Shown one piece after another: positions 14,662 through 22,521 of a stretch of 64,000 nucleotides of DNA. Position 1 is the stretch's first letter. Each line of letters opens with the position of its first letter. Below the pieces are notes generated by a model that worked only from the letters and a program-made list of their open reading frames with translations, did no database searches and had not been told where the DNA came from. The DNA is taken from contig JAPLSN010000022.1 in the NCBI GenBank assembly GCA_026398615.1, positions 48,999-112,998 on the forward strand, in the 5' to 3' direction. The position numbers were made by a program, and so were the translations under genes. This DNA is from Spirochaetota bacterium (GTDB lineage: Bacteria; Spirochaetota; Spirochaetia; Treponematales; UBA12059).

Positions 14662-15722
14662 CTGCGCAGGACGGTCTCTTCGATCCGCTGTATCTGGGAT
14701 CGGTAGAGATTGGATATGTTGGAACCATAGTCGGCGACGAGCTGGAGTATGTCCCGTGGCCTCTCGTGCTCGTCCGCGCCGTTGATCCTGTCCCCGGCGT
14801 CTCCGAGGCCCGGCATGATGTACGCCATTTCATTGAGCGCGGGATCCATCCAGAGGGTGAAGACGTTGAGGTTTTCCACGGAGCGGACGACCCGGAGGGC
14901 GCCCTTGAGCGCCGAGATCACGTTGAAACAGCTGATGGACCGTGGCTTGACGCCCTGGTCGAGGATGTACTTCACGACGGTGACGAGGCTGCCGCCCGTC
15001 GCGTTCATGGGATCGGCGAAGATGAGGTCGCGGCCGTCCAGGTTCCCGAGATCGAAATAGGAACGGTCGAGGTCGAGGATATATTCCATCGTTTCCTCGT
15101 TCTTGGTGTCGTCACGCTTGATCTTGAAGAGGGCGAAGGGCGTCACGTAGCCCTTCGAGGAATATTCCTGTATTTCCTTGGACATGATGATGGAAGGGAG
15201 CAGGGCACCCCTCAACATCACGCACATGACCGAATTGTCGATCTTGACGTCCACGTTCGGTATCTTGTGGACCGCGAAATTCTGGACCGGGATGCCGACC
15301 GGGGTCCTGACGATGAGGTAGTTCTTGTCCGCCGCGCGGGCACCGCCGTACGCCAGGTTGAAGAGGAGTTCGAAGGCGCGCTGGGTGTAGTAGACGAACT
15401 CCTGCCGCTGGGTCCTGACATCGCGGAGCTTCGCGATGAGCCTGCTCGCCTCGCCGTGGTTTTCCGGTGGCGTGACGAACGAATAGACCTTGATCCTCGG
15501 CTCCTGGCGCGTGATCTCCTGCATGAGGCCGCCCATGGAATTGTAGAGCTCGATGAGCTTCCCTTCCTCACGGGACCGCTCCGCATCGGACTTCGTCGTC
15601 GCGAGGATGTTGAACTCCACCATCGCATGGCGGAACATCCCGTCCATGCGGTCGATGGCTGCGACATCTCCCGCGGTGAGGTATCCGTCGAGATCCTGGG
15701 CTTTCAGGACGACCTTGTTCAT
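14658..15722 (-). CDS. upp: uracil phosphoribosyltransferase-like protein
   Basis: 354 residues from the ATG at 15722, with an AGGAGGCAAG ribosome site. The C-terminal half is a type I phosphoribosyltransferase: [13 protein letters not shown] is the PRPP-binding loop, and [15 protein letters not shown] is the uracil-binding signature of UPRTases. The N-terminal part of about 110 residues is extra compared with bacterial Upp (about 208 residues) and is the kind of extension seen in spirochaetal members. Reaction: uracil plus PRPP gives UMP (pyrimidine salvage). Uncertainty lies only in whether the long N-terminus alters the substrate or adds regulation. Confidence 0.88.
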   Translation of the reverse strand: MNKVVLKAQDLDGYLTAGDVAAIDRMDGMFRHAMVEFNILATTKSDAERSREEGKLIELYNSMGGLMQEITRQEPRIKVYSFVTPPENHGEASRLIAKLRDVRTQRQEFVYYTQRAFELLFNLAYGGARAADKNYLIVRTPVGIPVQNFAVHKIPNVDVKIDNSVMCVMLRGALLPSIIMSKEIQEYSSKGYVTPFALFKIKRDDTKNEETMEYILDLDRSYFDLGNLDGRDLIFADPMNATGGSLVTVVKYILDQGVKPRSISCFNVISALKGALRVVRSVENLNVFTLWMDPALNEMAYIMPGLGDAGDRINGADEHERPRDILQLVADYGSNISNLYRSQIQRIEETVLRR

Positions 15723-15771
15723 CTTGCCTCCTTGCGCTCGCCGTGGGAAAATGCCTGCCTGCGGAAGAGTC

Positions 15772-15934
15772 ACCACGAAGGGCACGAAGTCCGAACCACG
15801 AAGGGCACGAAGGAAGAGAAGAAAAGAATCAGGAAGGAAGTCCAGCAGAAGGTATGGAAAAAATACTTTCCTCCCTTCCTTGTTTGCATTTCCTTCGTGT
15901 TCTTGGTGACAAAACCTTCGTGCACTTCATGGTG
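15772..15934. repeat. long inverted-repeat element R1
   Basis: Left arm: two direct copies of ACCACGAAGGGCACGAAG (15772-15789 and 15795-15812). Right arm: two degenerate copies of the complement (15893-15908 and 15916-15934). The roughly 80-base centre is A/G-rich then T/C-rich and could pair further. No coding capacity. Related words occur at 18748-19041 and 20079-20135. It resembles the dispersed palindromic repeats found in intergenic DNA of environmental bacteria. Confidence 0.7.
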
Positions 15935-15955
15935 AACTTGGGGAAGTATCGTGCG

Positions 15956-16528
15956 TCAGCCCTTGACCACGTCGCCGAAGGAACCGGAGCCGATCCCCAC
16001 CGCGTTCCCCTCGTCGAAGTCGATGTGGCACTCGAGGGCGAACGCCTCGTTGACCCGCACGACGACATTGTCGAAGGTGGCTCCCCGCTCGCCGCCGACA
16101 TGGAGCTTCACGAGTTCCTTGTCCTTGACGCCGAAGCGCGCCGCGGAAGCGGGATCGAAGTGGATGTGCCGCTTTGCGATGATGAGTCCCTTGTCCTTCC
16201 TGACGCTCCCCGCGGGTCCTGTGAGTTCCAGGGGCATGGAACCTTCGAGCTGGCCCGACTCCCTGACCGGGCAGCCGGGAACGCCGAGCTTGAAGACGTC
16301 TGACGACAGGATCTCGCACTGGGTTTCCTTGCGTGCGGGACCGAGGACGCGAACGTTGCCGATCGATCCTTTCGGACCCTTGATCGTCACGCATTCCGTG
16401 CAGGCGAACTGTCCCGGCTGCAGGAGGTCCTTGGTTTTCGTGAGGGTGGCGCCCTTGCCGAAAAGGGCTTCGACGTCGGCCGCGCACAGATTACCCTCCC
16501 GGTCAAGGCGAACGGAATTTCCGTACAT
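15956..16528 (-). pseudogene. pduL: PduL-type phosphate acyltransferase, 5'-truncated
   Basis: 190 residues matching PduL, which moves an acyl group between CoA and phosphate (acetyl- or propanoyl-phosphate). Recognisable blocks: ADVEALFGKGATLTKTKDL, QPGQFACTECVT, NVRVLGPARKETQ, PVRESG, the zinc motif IAKRHIHFDP, and ALECHIDFDE. In normal PduL the residues just before ADVEALFG contain a second metal motif of the form RHVHL. Here that place reads NSVRLDREGNL, with no His. The family-like sequence stops at the same codon where the 141-bp duplicate at 19083-19223 stops. I therefore take the 5' end as replaced by rearrangement; the gene may be inactive, though translation from 16528 is possible. 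Confidence 0.7.
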
Positions 16529-16561
16529 TCCCTCGACATGCAGGATGAGCGGACGCCGGAA

Positions 16562-16571
16562 GGGGGGGGGG
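16562..16571. repeat. ten-base poly-G tract upstream of pduL
   Basis: A run of ten G (poly-C on the pduL strand), 34 bases before the pduL start. Tracts of this length are slippage-prone. In Treponema, poly-G tracts before genes are known to vary in length and change expression. No direct evidence for that here. Confidence 0.5.
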
Positions 16572-16630
16572 ACCGCTTCACCGGCACCTGTTACAGGGCG
16601 GCCACCTGGAAATGAGTCGGGAAGACGAAA

Positions 16631-16693
16631 GGTAGAGGGAAAAAAGACAGAAAAAGGAGTTCAAACTCCCACCGAAAGGGATTTTTCCCTACC
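16631..16693. repeat. nested inverted repeat (cruciform-like)
   Basis: Outer arms GGTAGAGGGAAAAA (16631-16644) and TTTTTCCCTACC (16682-16693) pair with a two-base bulge. Inner arms GGAGTT (16656-16661) and AACTCC (16664-16669) flank CA. It lies between pduL and the transposase remnant and may be a mobile-element end or a terminator-like structure. Confidence 0.5.
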
Positions 16694-16749
16694 CTCTTGG
16701 CCAAAGAAGTCCAATCCATCCTGTGTTGACCTTTCTTTTGTGATGGGGA

Positions 16750-16993
16750 ACTCGAATGCTTGCATTTCTCAGGCGCTATACAGGGATTTCAGGATGATGA
16801 AGGTTCAGCAGAAGGTTTCCGGTACTTGCCGTAGCGATGGTGAAAGCAAGGACTTCTGCGAATAATGAGCTATCTTTCTACTGCCCGCAAACATGGCATG
16901 TCAGCACTCAAGGCGCTCGCCATGGCGATTTCCGGTACTCCCTTCAAGCCGCTATCAGCGTACGATTGGGAATCCGAACTTCAACCCTCCTGA
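16750..16993 (+). pseudogene. IS66-family transposase remnant (C-terminal end, frameshifted)
   Basis: Two adjoining frames read as the end of an IS66 transposase. The first gives YRDFRMMKVQQKVSGTCRSD then ESKDFC. After a one-base shift near 16858, the next frame gives RIMSYLSTARKHGMSALKAL and ISGTPFKPLSAYD, ending at the TGA at 16991. Intact family members read as ...ERDLRMMKVKQKVSG...FCRIRSYLSTARKNG. Everything upstream (catalytic DDE region) is missing and the residues just before the match are scrambled, so this is a dead fragment marking past insertion-sequence activity. Confidence 0.8.
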
Positions 16994-17321
16994 ATGGTTA
17001 CCCGGTTTTGATCTCCGTTGCGTATATTCGCGTTTGACAATATTTCGCGTTGGAACCGTTTTTTGAACGTGGCCCGATCGGGGTCGCTGTATAATATTTA
17101 ATTTACAATATGAATTACGAATCATTTAGGGCATTTCAGGAAATCGTCGCTTGTTCGGGGAGGTCTTACGGCTTGTATCCATGCCCTCGTCGCAATATCC
17201 GCCTCGGCTGACGACCGAAGGTCGCATCCAACCTTGGAATACTGTCGAGCGGGCCGGTAACGCGGGGATGGCAAAGGCATATTCCGGGAGGAAATCAGAC
17301 TGTGGCGAAACTGCAGGAGAT
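16994..17321. other. gene-poor stretch, AT-richer than its surroundings
   Basis: About 330 bases after the transposase remnant. Includes an AT-rich patch (17090-17125) with a TATAAT at about 17091 but no -35 at a normal distance. Short frames on both strands (17126-17341 minus, 17151-17354 plus) have no recognisable family or ribosome site. I see no supported gene. Confidence 0.5.
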
Positions 17322-17351
17322 TTGACAGTCGTCGGGCGCACTACGTATAAT
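17322..17351 (+). promoter_or_regulatory. consensus sigma70 promoter for the cytidylate-kinase-like gene
   Basis: Perfect TTGACA (17322-17327) and perfect TATAAT (17346-17351) with an 18-base spacer, about 50 bases before the gene start. Confidence 0.8.
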
Positions 17352-17407
17352 TAATCGACGCAGGAGGGAAGTCGTCTTGAAACCCGTTCTTTCTTAGGAG
17401 GTGAACC

Positions 17408-18079
17408 ATGTCTGTCATCACGATCTCAAGAGAGTTCGGAAGCGAGGGAACCGCCATCGCGGAGAAGACCGCTCAAGCGCTAGGGTACCATTTCGCGGAC
17501 AAGAACACGCTCGAGAAAATCCTGAACGAGTACGGCCTGATGGAATTCGACCGTATGTATGAAACCCTTCCGGGGTTCTGGGACCGGTTCGACGCGCACC
17601 GGATGGAACGAAGGCTCATCCTGGTCGAAATGCTGAATAAAACCATTATCGCTCTCGCACGACACGGGAACATGGTGATCGTCGGACGCGGAGGATTCGC
17701 GGTTTTGGAGGGTCTTGCGGATGTGCTCCATGTGAGGGTCCAGGCCCCTCTGCAGCTGCGGATCAGGCGGGCGGTCGAACAACCTTCCATCGCGGAACCC
17801 AGCCGGGGCGAGATGCTCGTGGCAGAGAACGATCGCATACAGAAGGCCTTCATCGAATCGATTTACGGCGTGAAGTGGGATTCGGCGAAGAACTTCGATC
17901 TGGTGATCGATACAGGAAAGATCTCGCCGGACATGGCCTCGGAATGGCTGGTCGAAGCGGTAAAGGCGTTGAAGGTTCCCGATTTGAGCGGCATCCGCAC
18001 CTTGGCCAAGCTCGGTGTGGATCGCATCTTGGCCTCCGCGGTGGAAGACTTCTTCAAGTGCGCGAAAGTGCACGTCTAG
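17408..18079 (+). CDS. cytidylate kinase-like family protein
   Basis: 223 residues. The start ITISREFGSEGTAIAEKTAQAL is the characteristic N-terminus of the cytidylate-kinase-like family: a modified P-loop in which REFGSEG replaces the usual GxxGxGK(S/T). GNMVIVGRGGFAVL and LHVRVQAPLQLRIRR follow, the second resembling the adenine-binding/lid arginines. It is probably a nucleotide-binding phosphotransferase; the substrate in this family is not established. It has the best ribosome site in the window (TAGGAGGTGA) and a consensus promoter, so it appears to be a live gene inside an otherwise decayed region. Confidence 0.85.
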   Translation: MSVITISREFGSEGTAIAEKTAQALGYHFADKNTLEKILNEYGLMEFDRMYETLPGFWDRFDAHRMERRLILVEMLNKTIIALARHGNMVIVGRGGFAVLEGLADVLHVRVQAPLQLRIRRAVEQPSIAEPSRGEMLVAENDRIQKAFIESIYGVKWDSAKNFDLVIDTGKISPDMASEWLVEAVKALKVPDLSGIRTLAKLGVDRILASAVEDFFKCAKVHV

Positions 18080-18159
18080 GGACGAACCAAGTATTCGGTG
18101 AGAGTCGTGCTGCTCTTTGATACATTTCCGAAGCGAAAAAGGCTTTTCGGGAATGATGC

Positions 18160-18780
18160 ATGAGATTATCCATGCAGGACATAGATGGCGGCCCGGGACG
18201 TTATGCGACCTGGCTCGCCGGGCAAGGGCACGAGGTCGTCCTCCTCGATCTCGCTCGGGGAAACGTCGAGTTTGCGAGGCGGAAGGCCATAGAACTCGGT
18301 GTCAGGCTCGCCTCCTGCATCGTCGGCAACGCCCCCGCTCTCGACAGCCTCGTCGGCCCCGGAAGATTCGATTATGTACTTCTCAGGGGGCCTCTTTGTC
18401 ATCTTCTTCATGAGGAGGATCGGTGGGTCGCCGTGGAGAAGGCTCTCGGAGTCCTCCAGCCCGGCGACAACCCCGGTCTTGCGGACGCCTGCTTCAGGGA
18501 CCCGCGTAGAATCGGGGATTTCATGGTCGGCTTTGGCCTGGAGAGGCTTGGCGTCTTCACCCAGGAGAGCATTCTTGGACCCTGCGAAAACCAGATCAAG
18601 TCCGCCGACAGGGAAACGTTCGAATCCTGCATCGAACCGGCGATGACCTTCATCGAGGACGACTTCTGCCGCGCCTGCGGGGAGCATGTTCTTTTCGTGG
18701 GGCGGAAGAGGCTCCGGCCTACTGCCCCGCGTTCCATGGCTCGCAAAACAGCTCATGCAGAACCGCGGAGAAAAAGATGA
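18160..18780 (+). pseudogene. SAM-dependent methyltransferase, truncated
   Basis: Motif I reads DIDGGPGRYATWLAGQGHEV, followed by LLDLARGNVEFARRKA and FDYVLLRGPLCHLL, a class I methyltransferase. The frame is closed by stops just before the ATG at 18160, so the 40-60 residues that normally precede motif I are missing. After LQPG the sequence skips to a late segment (FVGFGLERLGVF-like, then EHVLFVGRK), which suggests an internal loss of about 40-50 residues as well. The last roughly nine codons come from a dispersed repeat. No ribosome site at the ATG. Most likely non-functional. Confidence 0.65.
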
Positions 18781-19041
18781 GAATTTTGCAGCAGAGAAAG
18801 GAAAGCGGGGAGAAGAATAAAACTGATAAAATTTGCCACTCGATTATATTCTTCCTTCCTTCTTTTCCCCCCTGCGTTCTCTGAAGCCCTGTGTGAGATA
18901 CTCTTGGGAATTTGCTTACGCAGAGCCGCGGAGGCACGGAGAAGAGGAAAGATATGTTCAAAATTCAACAGTCGATTGCCTTCTTCCTTCGTTTTTTCGT
19001 GTCCTTCATCTTCCTTTCGTGTCCTTCGCGGTTTGCCTTCT
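18748..19041. repeat. dispersed inverted-repeat cluster R2
   Basis: Composed of words such as GCAGAACCGCGGAGAAAAAG (18755-18774), the inverse GCGTTCTCTGAAGCCCTGTG (about 18874-18893), ACGCAGAGCCGCGGAGGCAC (about 18918-18937) and TTCGTGTCCTTCGCGGT (about 19016-19032). The arms point in opposite directions and enclose A/G- and T/C-rich tracts. No gene is supported. It starts inside the 3' end of the broken methyltransferase and ends at the pduL remnant. Confidence 0.6.
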
Positions 19042-19050
19042 TCGGTGGAT

Positions 19051-19223
19051 CGTCAGCCCCTGACGACTTCGCCGAAGGACGTGAACGTTGCCGATCGATC
19101 CTTTCGGACCCTTGATCGTCACGCATTCCGTGCAGGCGAACTGTCCCGGCTGCAGGAGGTCCTTGGTTTTCGTGAGGGTGGCGCCCTTGCCGAAAAGGGC
19201 TTCGACGTCGGCCGCGCACAGAT
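19051..19223 (-). pseudogene. second, internally deleted copy of pduL
   Basis: Bases 19083-19223 match 16351-16491 of pduL base for base (141 bp), coding for CAADVEALFG through KGSIGNV. Bases 19051-19078 resemble the pduL 3' end (from about 15954) with three mismatches. The 370 bp between those two parts are missing, and so are the zinc-motif region and the 5' end. It cannot make an enzyme. The perfect match means the duplication is recent or has been kept by gene conversion. Confidence 0.85.
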
Positions 19224-19251
19224 CGGGAAACCAATATTTTCCCAACATGAC

Positions 19252-19280
19252 TTGCAAAATTACTGGAACAGTGTTATATG
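19252..19280 (+). promoter_or_regulatory. promoter of the PadR regulator gene
   Basis: -35 TTGCAA (19252-19257), 17-base spacer, -10 TATATG (19275-19280). It lies 45 bases before the start codon and just upstream of a perfect inverted repeat that could be an autoregulatory operator. Confidence 0.5.
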
Positions 19281-19295
19281 TAACATAGTATACTG

Positions 19296-19310
19296 GTATC
19301 ATATTGATAC
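19296..19310 (+). promoter_or_regulatory. candidate operator for the PadR regulator
   Basis: Perfect inverted repeat GTATCA-TAT-TGATAC between the promoter and the ribosome site (AAAGGAG, 19313-19319). PadR proteins usually bind palindromes in their own promoters, so self-repression is likely. Confidence 0.5.
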
Positions 19311-19324
19311 CGAAAGGAGCCAGC

Positions 19325-19903
19325 ATGTCCATCAAGCACGCCATCCTGGGATTCCTGAGCTGGAAGCCGTTTACCGGCTACGAGCTCAAGAAGTGGTTCG
19401 CGGATTCCCTTTCGTTTCACTGGTCAGGCAACAACAACCAGATCTATGGCACCCTTATCCAGCTTCACAAGGACGGCCTGGTCACGAACGAGATCGTAGC
19501 CCGGGAAAAGTACCCCGATCGAAAAGTCTATGCGATCACTCAGGCCGGATTCGACGAACTGCGTGCATGGCTGGGCTCGGGGGCGGAACTGCCCAGGCTC
19601 CGCGCTGATTTCCACATCAGGCTCGCGTGGGCCGACATGCTGGGGGACGAGGAATTGCATACCCTCATCGGAGCTTACGAGAGCCGATTGCGGAACCAGA
19701 TCCTCATGTGCCGGGAGACGCTCCGGCGAGGACAAGCCGAACCGGCCAGGACTCCGCGGGAAACGCTGCTGTGGAACGCGGTTGCGGAACGGAACGCGGC
19801 GGTGTATGAGGACGAACTGGCATGGGCGGGTGCCCTCGGGGAGAAGCTTGGACGCCTACGGCTCGACGGCTCCCGCGACGTGGCGCGGGAGGATATGAAA
19901 TGA
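19325..19903 (+). CDS. PadR-family transcriptional regulator
   Basis: 192 residues. The N-terminal winged helix is typical: SIKHAILGFLSWKPFTGYEL, then NNNQIYGTLIQLHKDGLV and the wing DRKVYAITQAGFDELRAWL. The C-terminal part (about 100-180) is helical, matching the Vir-type dimerisation domain of longer PadR proteins. Start chosen at 19325 with AAAGGAG upstream, not the ATG at 19304, which falls in the operator. Its TGA overlaps the ATG of the following alpha/beta hydrolase fragment, so it probably once controlled that enzyme. Confidence 0.9.
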   Translation: MSIKHAILGFLSWKPFTGYELKKWFADSLSFHWSGNNNQIYGTLIQLHKDGLVTNEIVAREKYPDRKVYAITQAGFDELRAWLGSGAELPRLRADFHIRLAWADMLGDEELHTLIGAYESRLRNQILMCRETLRRGQAEPARTPRETLLWNAVAERNAAVYEDELAWAGALGEKLGRLRLDGSRDVAREDMK

Positions 19904-20214
19904 CGACAGGCATCTTCAAGTCCGAAGCGGCCGAACTGCGCGTGATGGAAGCCTACGGTTCCATCCGCTCGCGCTGGCCGGTTTGCCGCGAGGATCTGGT
20001 ACTGGAAACCGGCCTTGGCCCCACCTTCGTCGCGGCGAGCGGTAATCCCGGCGCGGTAGGGAAAGCGTCGGGAACTCCAACCACGAAGGCACGGAGGGAA
20101 CACGAAGAGCGTGAAGGAAGCGAAGGTCACGAAGCAAGCGTGAAATGGCCATGGCTGCGATCTTCGAGCAATGCGGAAAAAGGACGATCGTCCGCGCGCC
20201 ATGCCCCGGCATGA
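19900..20214 (+). pseudogene. alpha/beta hydrolase, truncated after about 50 codons
   Basis: Starts at an ATG overlapping the PadR stop (ATGA). The first 50 residues (IFKSEAAELRVMEAYGSI, then LETGLGPTFVAASGNPGA) match the N-terminus of a family of small alpha/beta hydrolases that normally continue with a PPLVLLHG-type oxyanion loop. Here the match stops and the frame runs into repeat R3 (from 20079), ending at the TGA at 20212-20214. The catalytic Ser, Asp and His are all absent. A repeat insertion or deletion has removed the rest. Confidence 0.7.
20079..20135. repeat. dispersed repeat R3
   Basis: Begins ACCACGAAGGCACGGAGG and continues with AACACGAAGAGCGTGAAGG and GGTCACGAAGC. It is related to the arms of R1 and R2. 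It sits where the alpha/beta hydrolase homology ends. Confidence 0.6.
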
Positions 20215-20355
20215 CGGACCGAGCGAGGCCTGCGGAGTCATGAACCCGGCCGCTGACAGACGCTGAACCGGCGACGGGACCCGTCCGGGGCGGCCCCTGA
20301 GCCAGCCCCGCGCAAATTCCCGGAACCAGTCCCACGCCCCCGAGCGAGTCCAAGC

Positions 20356-20385
20356 TTGCCACGCCCCGCCCCGCCGCGCTACTAT
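20356..20385 (+). promoter_or_regulatory. promoter of aspS, predicted leaderless
   Basis: -35 TTGCCA (20356-20361), 18-base spacer, -10 TACTAT (20380-20385). The expected first transcribed base is about 20392, next to the ATG at 20393. No Shine-Dalgarno sequence is present. Confidence 0.6.
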
Positions 20386-20392
20386 GCTCGCC

Positions 20393-22174
20393 ATGGAATA
20401 CCTCAAACGCACAACGACCTGCGGCGCACTCAGCAAGGCTTCCGCGGGACAGACCGTAGTCCTGAACGGATGGGTCCACCGCAAGCGCGATCACGGCGGG
20501 ATATCTTTCATCAACCTCCGTGACCGCTACGGCGTTACCCAGGTCACCATCGACGCCGACGCGCCGGACGAGCTCAAGCGCCTCGTCACGGAGCTCAAGC
20601 CCGAATACTGCGTCGCGGTCCGCGGCGTCGTGCGCGCCCGCCCCGATACCATGGTCAATCCCCAGATGGAGACCGGCGAGATCGAGGTCAAGGCCGAGGA
20701 ACTCGCCATCCTGAACCGCTGCGAGGTCCTTCCCTTCGTCATCGACGAAGAGAGCGACGCCAAGGAAGAGCTTCGCCTCAAGCACCGCTACCTGGACCTG
20801 CGTTCCGGCGGGATGCAGCACCGGATCCGCCTTCGCCACGAAACCGCCTTCGCCGTGCGCGAATACCTGATCGGCAAGGGTTTCTACGAGATCGAAACCC
20901 CGACCTTCATAAAGTCCACGCCGGAAGGCGCGCGGGATTATCTCGTGCCATCGAGGCTCTACCCGGGGAAGTTCTACGCCCTTCCGCAATCGCCCCAGCT
21001 CTACAAGCAGATCCTCATGGTGTCGGGTTTCGACAAGTACTTCCAGATCGCGCGCTGCTACCGCGACGAGGACGCGCGCGGCGACCGGCAGCCGGAGTTC
21101 ACCCAGATCGACATAGAGATGAGCTTCGTCGAGCGTGACGATGTCCTCGAGCTCGTCGAGGGGATGATGAACCATGTTTTCACGAAGACCCTCGGCATCG
21201 ACCTGCCGGAGCATTTCCGGCGCATCTCCTACGACGATTCAATCGAGATCTACGGCACCGACAAGCCCGATCTCCGCTTCGGCATGGAGATGAAGGACTT
21301 CGGCGCCATGGCCGCGAAGGGGAGCTTCCAGTCCTTCGCCGACGCCCTTGCGGTCGGCGGCGCGGTCAAGGCTCTCGTCGTTCCGGGCCAGGCTTCCTGC
21401 TCCCGCAGGCAGATCGAGGAGCTGGAAGCTGTCGCCAGGATCTACAGGGGCAAGGGCCTCGGGTGGATGAAGGTGAACGAATCGGGCGGCCTCGACGGCG
21501 GCATTTCCAAGTTCTTCGGGAATGCCCAGGCCGACGTTATCGCCGGGCTCGGCGCCAAACCAGGCGACCTCCTCCTCTTCGTCGCCGACCCGAAACGCAA
21601 GATCGCCTGCACGGCCCTCGGGGCAGTCAGGTCGCGCCTCGGCAAGGACCTCGGCTTCTGCGACCCCAAGCGCTTCGAGTTCGCCTGGATCGTCGATTTC
21701 CCCATGTTCGAGTACAACGAGGACGAGAAGAAGTGGGACACCGCCCACCACATGTTCACGATGCCCCAGGCGAAGTACCACGCGACCCTCGAGTCGGATC
21801 CCGGTTCGGTTAAGGGCGATCTCTACGATCTCGTTCTCAACGGCTTCGAGCTGGCTTCCGGGTCCATCCGCATCCATGACTCGGCGCTCCAGAAGCGCAT
21901 TTTCAAGATCGTCGGCTTCGACGAAGCCGAGGGCGAAAAGAAGTTCGGCTTCCTGACCGAAGCATTCAAGTATGGCGCTCCGCCTCACGGCGGCATCGCC
22001 CCCGGCCTCGACCGCCTCGTCATGCTCATGGCCGGCGAAACCTCCATCAAGGAAGTCATCGCCTTCCCCAAAAACAGCTTCGCCGTGTCCCCCATGGATG
22101 ACTGCCCGAGTGAAGTTGATCAAAAGCAACTCGACGAGCTGCATTTGCGTATCGTGCCCAAAGAAGAGAAGTAG
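20393..22174 (+). CDS. aspS: aspartyl-tRNA synthetase
   Basis: 593 residues, the normal length of the bacterial type. N-terminal OB-fold (GWVHRKRDHGGISFINLRDR), class II motif 2 (QIARCYRDEDARGDRQPEFTQ) and the C-terminal motif 3 region (HGGIAPGLDRLVML) are intact. The GAD insertion domain lies between residues about 290 and 400. It charges tRNA-Asp (and possibly tRNA-Asn) with aspartate. Start at 20393 rather than 20384, because 20384 lies inside the -10 box. The last 26 codons and the stop are repeated 188 bases downstream. Confidence 0.96.
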   Translation: MEYLKRTTTCGALSKASAGQTVVLNGWVHRKRDHGGISFINLRDRYGVTQVTIDADAPDELKRLVTELKPEYCVAVRGVVRARPDTMVNPQMETGEIEVKAEELAILNRCEVLPFVIDEESDAKEELRLKHRYLDLRSGGMQHRIRLRHETAFAVREYLIGKGFYEIETPTFIKSTPEGARDYLVPSRLYPGKFYALPQSPQLYKQILMVSGFDKYFQIARCYRDEDARGDRQPEFTQIDIEMSFVERDDVLELVEGMMNHVFTKTLGIDLPEHFRRISYDDSIEIYGTDKPDLRFGMEMKDFGAMAAKGSFQSFADALAVGGAVKALVVPGQASCSRRQIEELEAVARIYRGKGLGWMKVNESGGLDGGISKFFGNAQADVIAGLGAKPGDLLLFVADPKRKIACTALGAVRSRLGKDLGFCDPKRFEFAWIVDFPMFEYNEDEKKWDTAHHMFTMPQAKYHATLESDPGSVKGDLYDLVLNGFELASGSIRIHDSALQKRIFKIVGFDEAEGEKKFGFLTEAFKYGAPPHGGIAPGLDRLVMLMAGETSIKEVIAFPKNSFAVSPMDDCPSEVDQKQLDELHLRIVPKEEK

Positions 22175-22283
22175 GGTGAAAGCTCGGGCAGTCCTGACGG
22201 GTCGGCCCGATGGTCGCGGCCGCGCGGCGGACTCGCCGCGCCTTCAACAATTCCACTCCGCGCCCGTCGCGGGAACCGCGACG

Positions 22284-22364
22284 GGATGACTGCCCGAGTG
22301 AAGTTGATCAAAAGCAACTCGACGAGTTGCATTTGCGTATCGTGCCCAAAGAAGAGAAGTAGGG
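22284..22364 (+). repeat. direct duplication of the aspS 3' end
   Basis: 81 bases that match 22096-22176 (the last codons of aspS, its stop and two further bases) with one difference. The spacer between the copies holds CTCGGGCAGTC near 22187, the reverse complement of the GACTGCCCGAG that opens each copy. Non-coding here, since no start precedes it. Confidence 0.9.
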
Positions 22365-22440
22365 CGTACTTCATGGTGGGGACGCTCGCGCGAATCCCGC
22401 CTCGATCCCCAGTATTCATTCCCCATCCCCGATTCCGCCC

Positions 22441-22469
22441 TTGACAGGTACCACTCATGATACTAGCAT
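22441..22469 (+). promoter_or_regulatory. promoter of the HTH-EIIA regulator and probably the downstream complex
   Basis: -35 TTGACA (22441-22446), 17-base spacer, -10 TAGCAT (22464-22469), about 53 bases before the regulator ATG. No other clear promoter is seen before the membrane-complex genes. Confidence 0.5.
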
Positions 22470-22521
22470 CCACAAATGTCCATCAAGGTGGACAGTTGTC
22501 CGGCAGCAGAGAGGTTTGTCC

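Noticed and set aside
15772..15934. CRISPR-like look of the repeated ACCACGAAGG words
   Set aside because: Copies are few, spacers are not uniform, arms are inverted and no cas genes are present; better read as a dispersed inverted repeat.
19006..19344. Minus-strand frame containing a PduL segment as a separate small protein
   Set aside because: Its start lies in the PadR promoter and it lacks the catalytic region; it is the deleted pduL copy.
18904..19608. 234-codon plus-strand frame spanning R2, the pduL remnant and the PadR start
   Set aside because: It runs through repeats and an antisense pduL fragment, then out of frame through PadR; not a gene.
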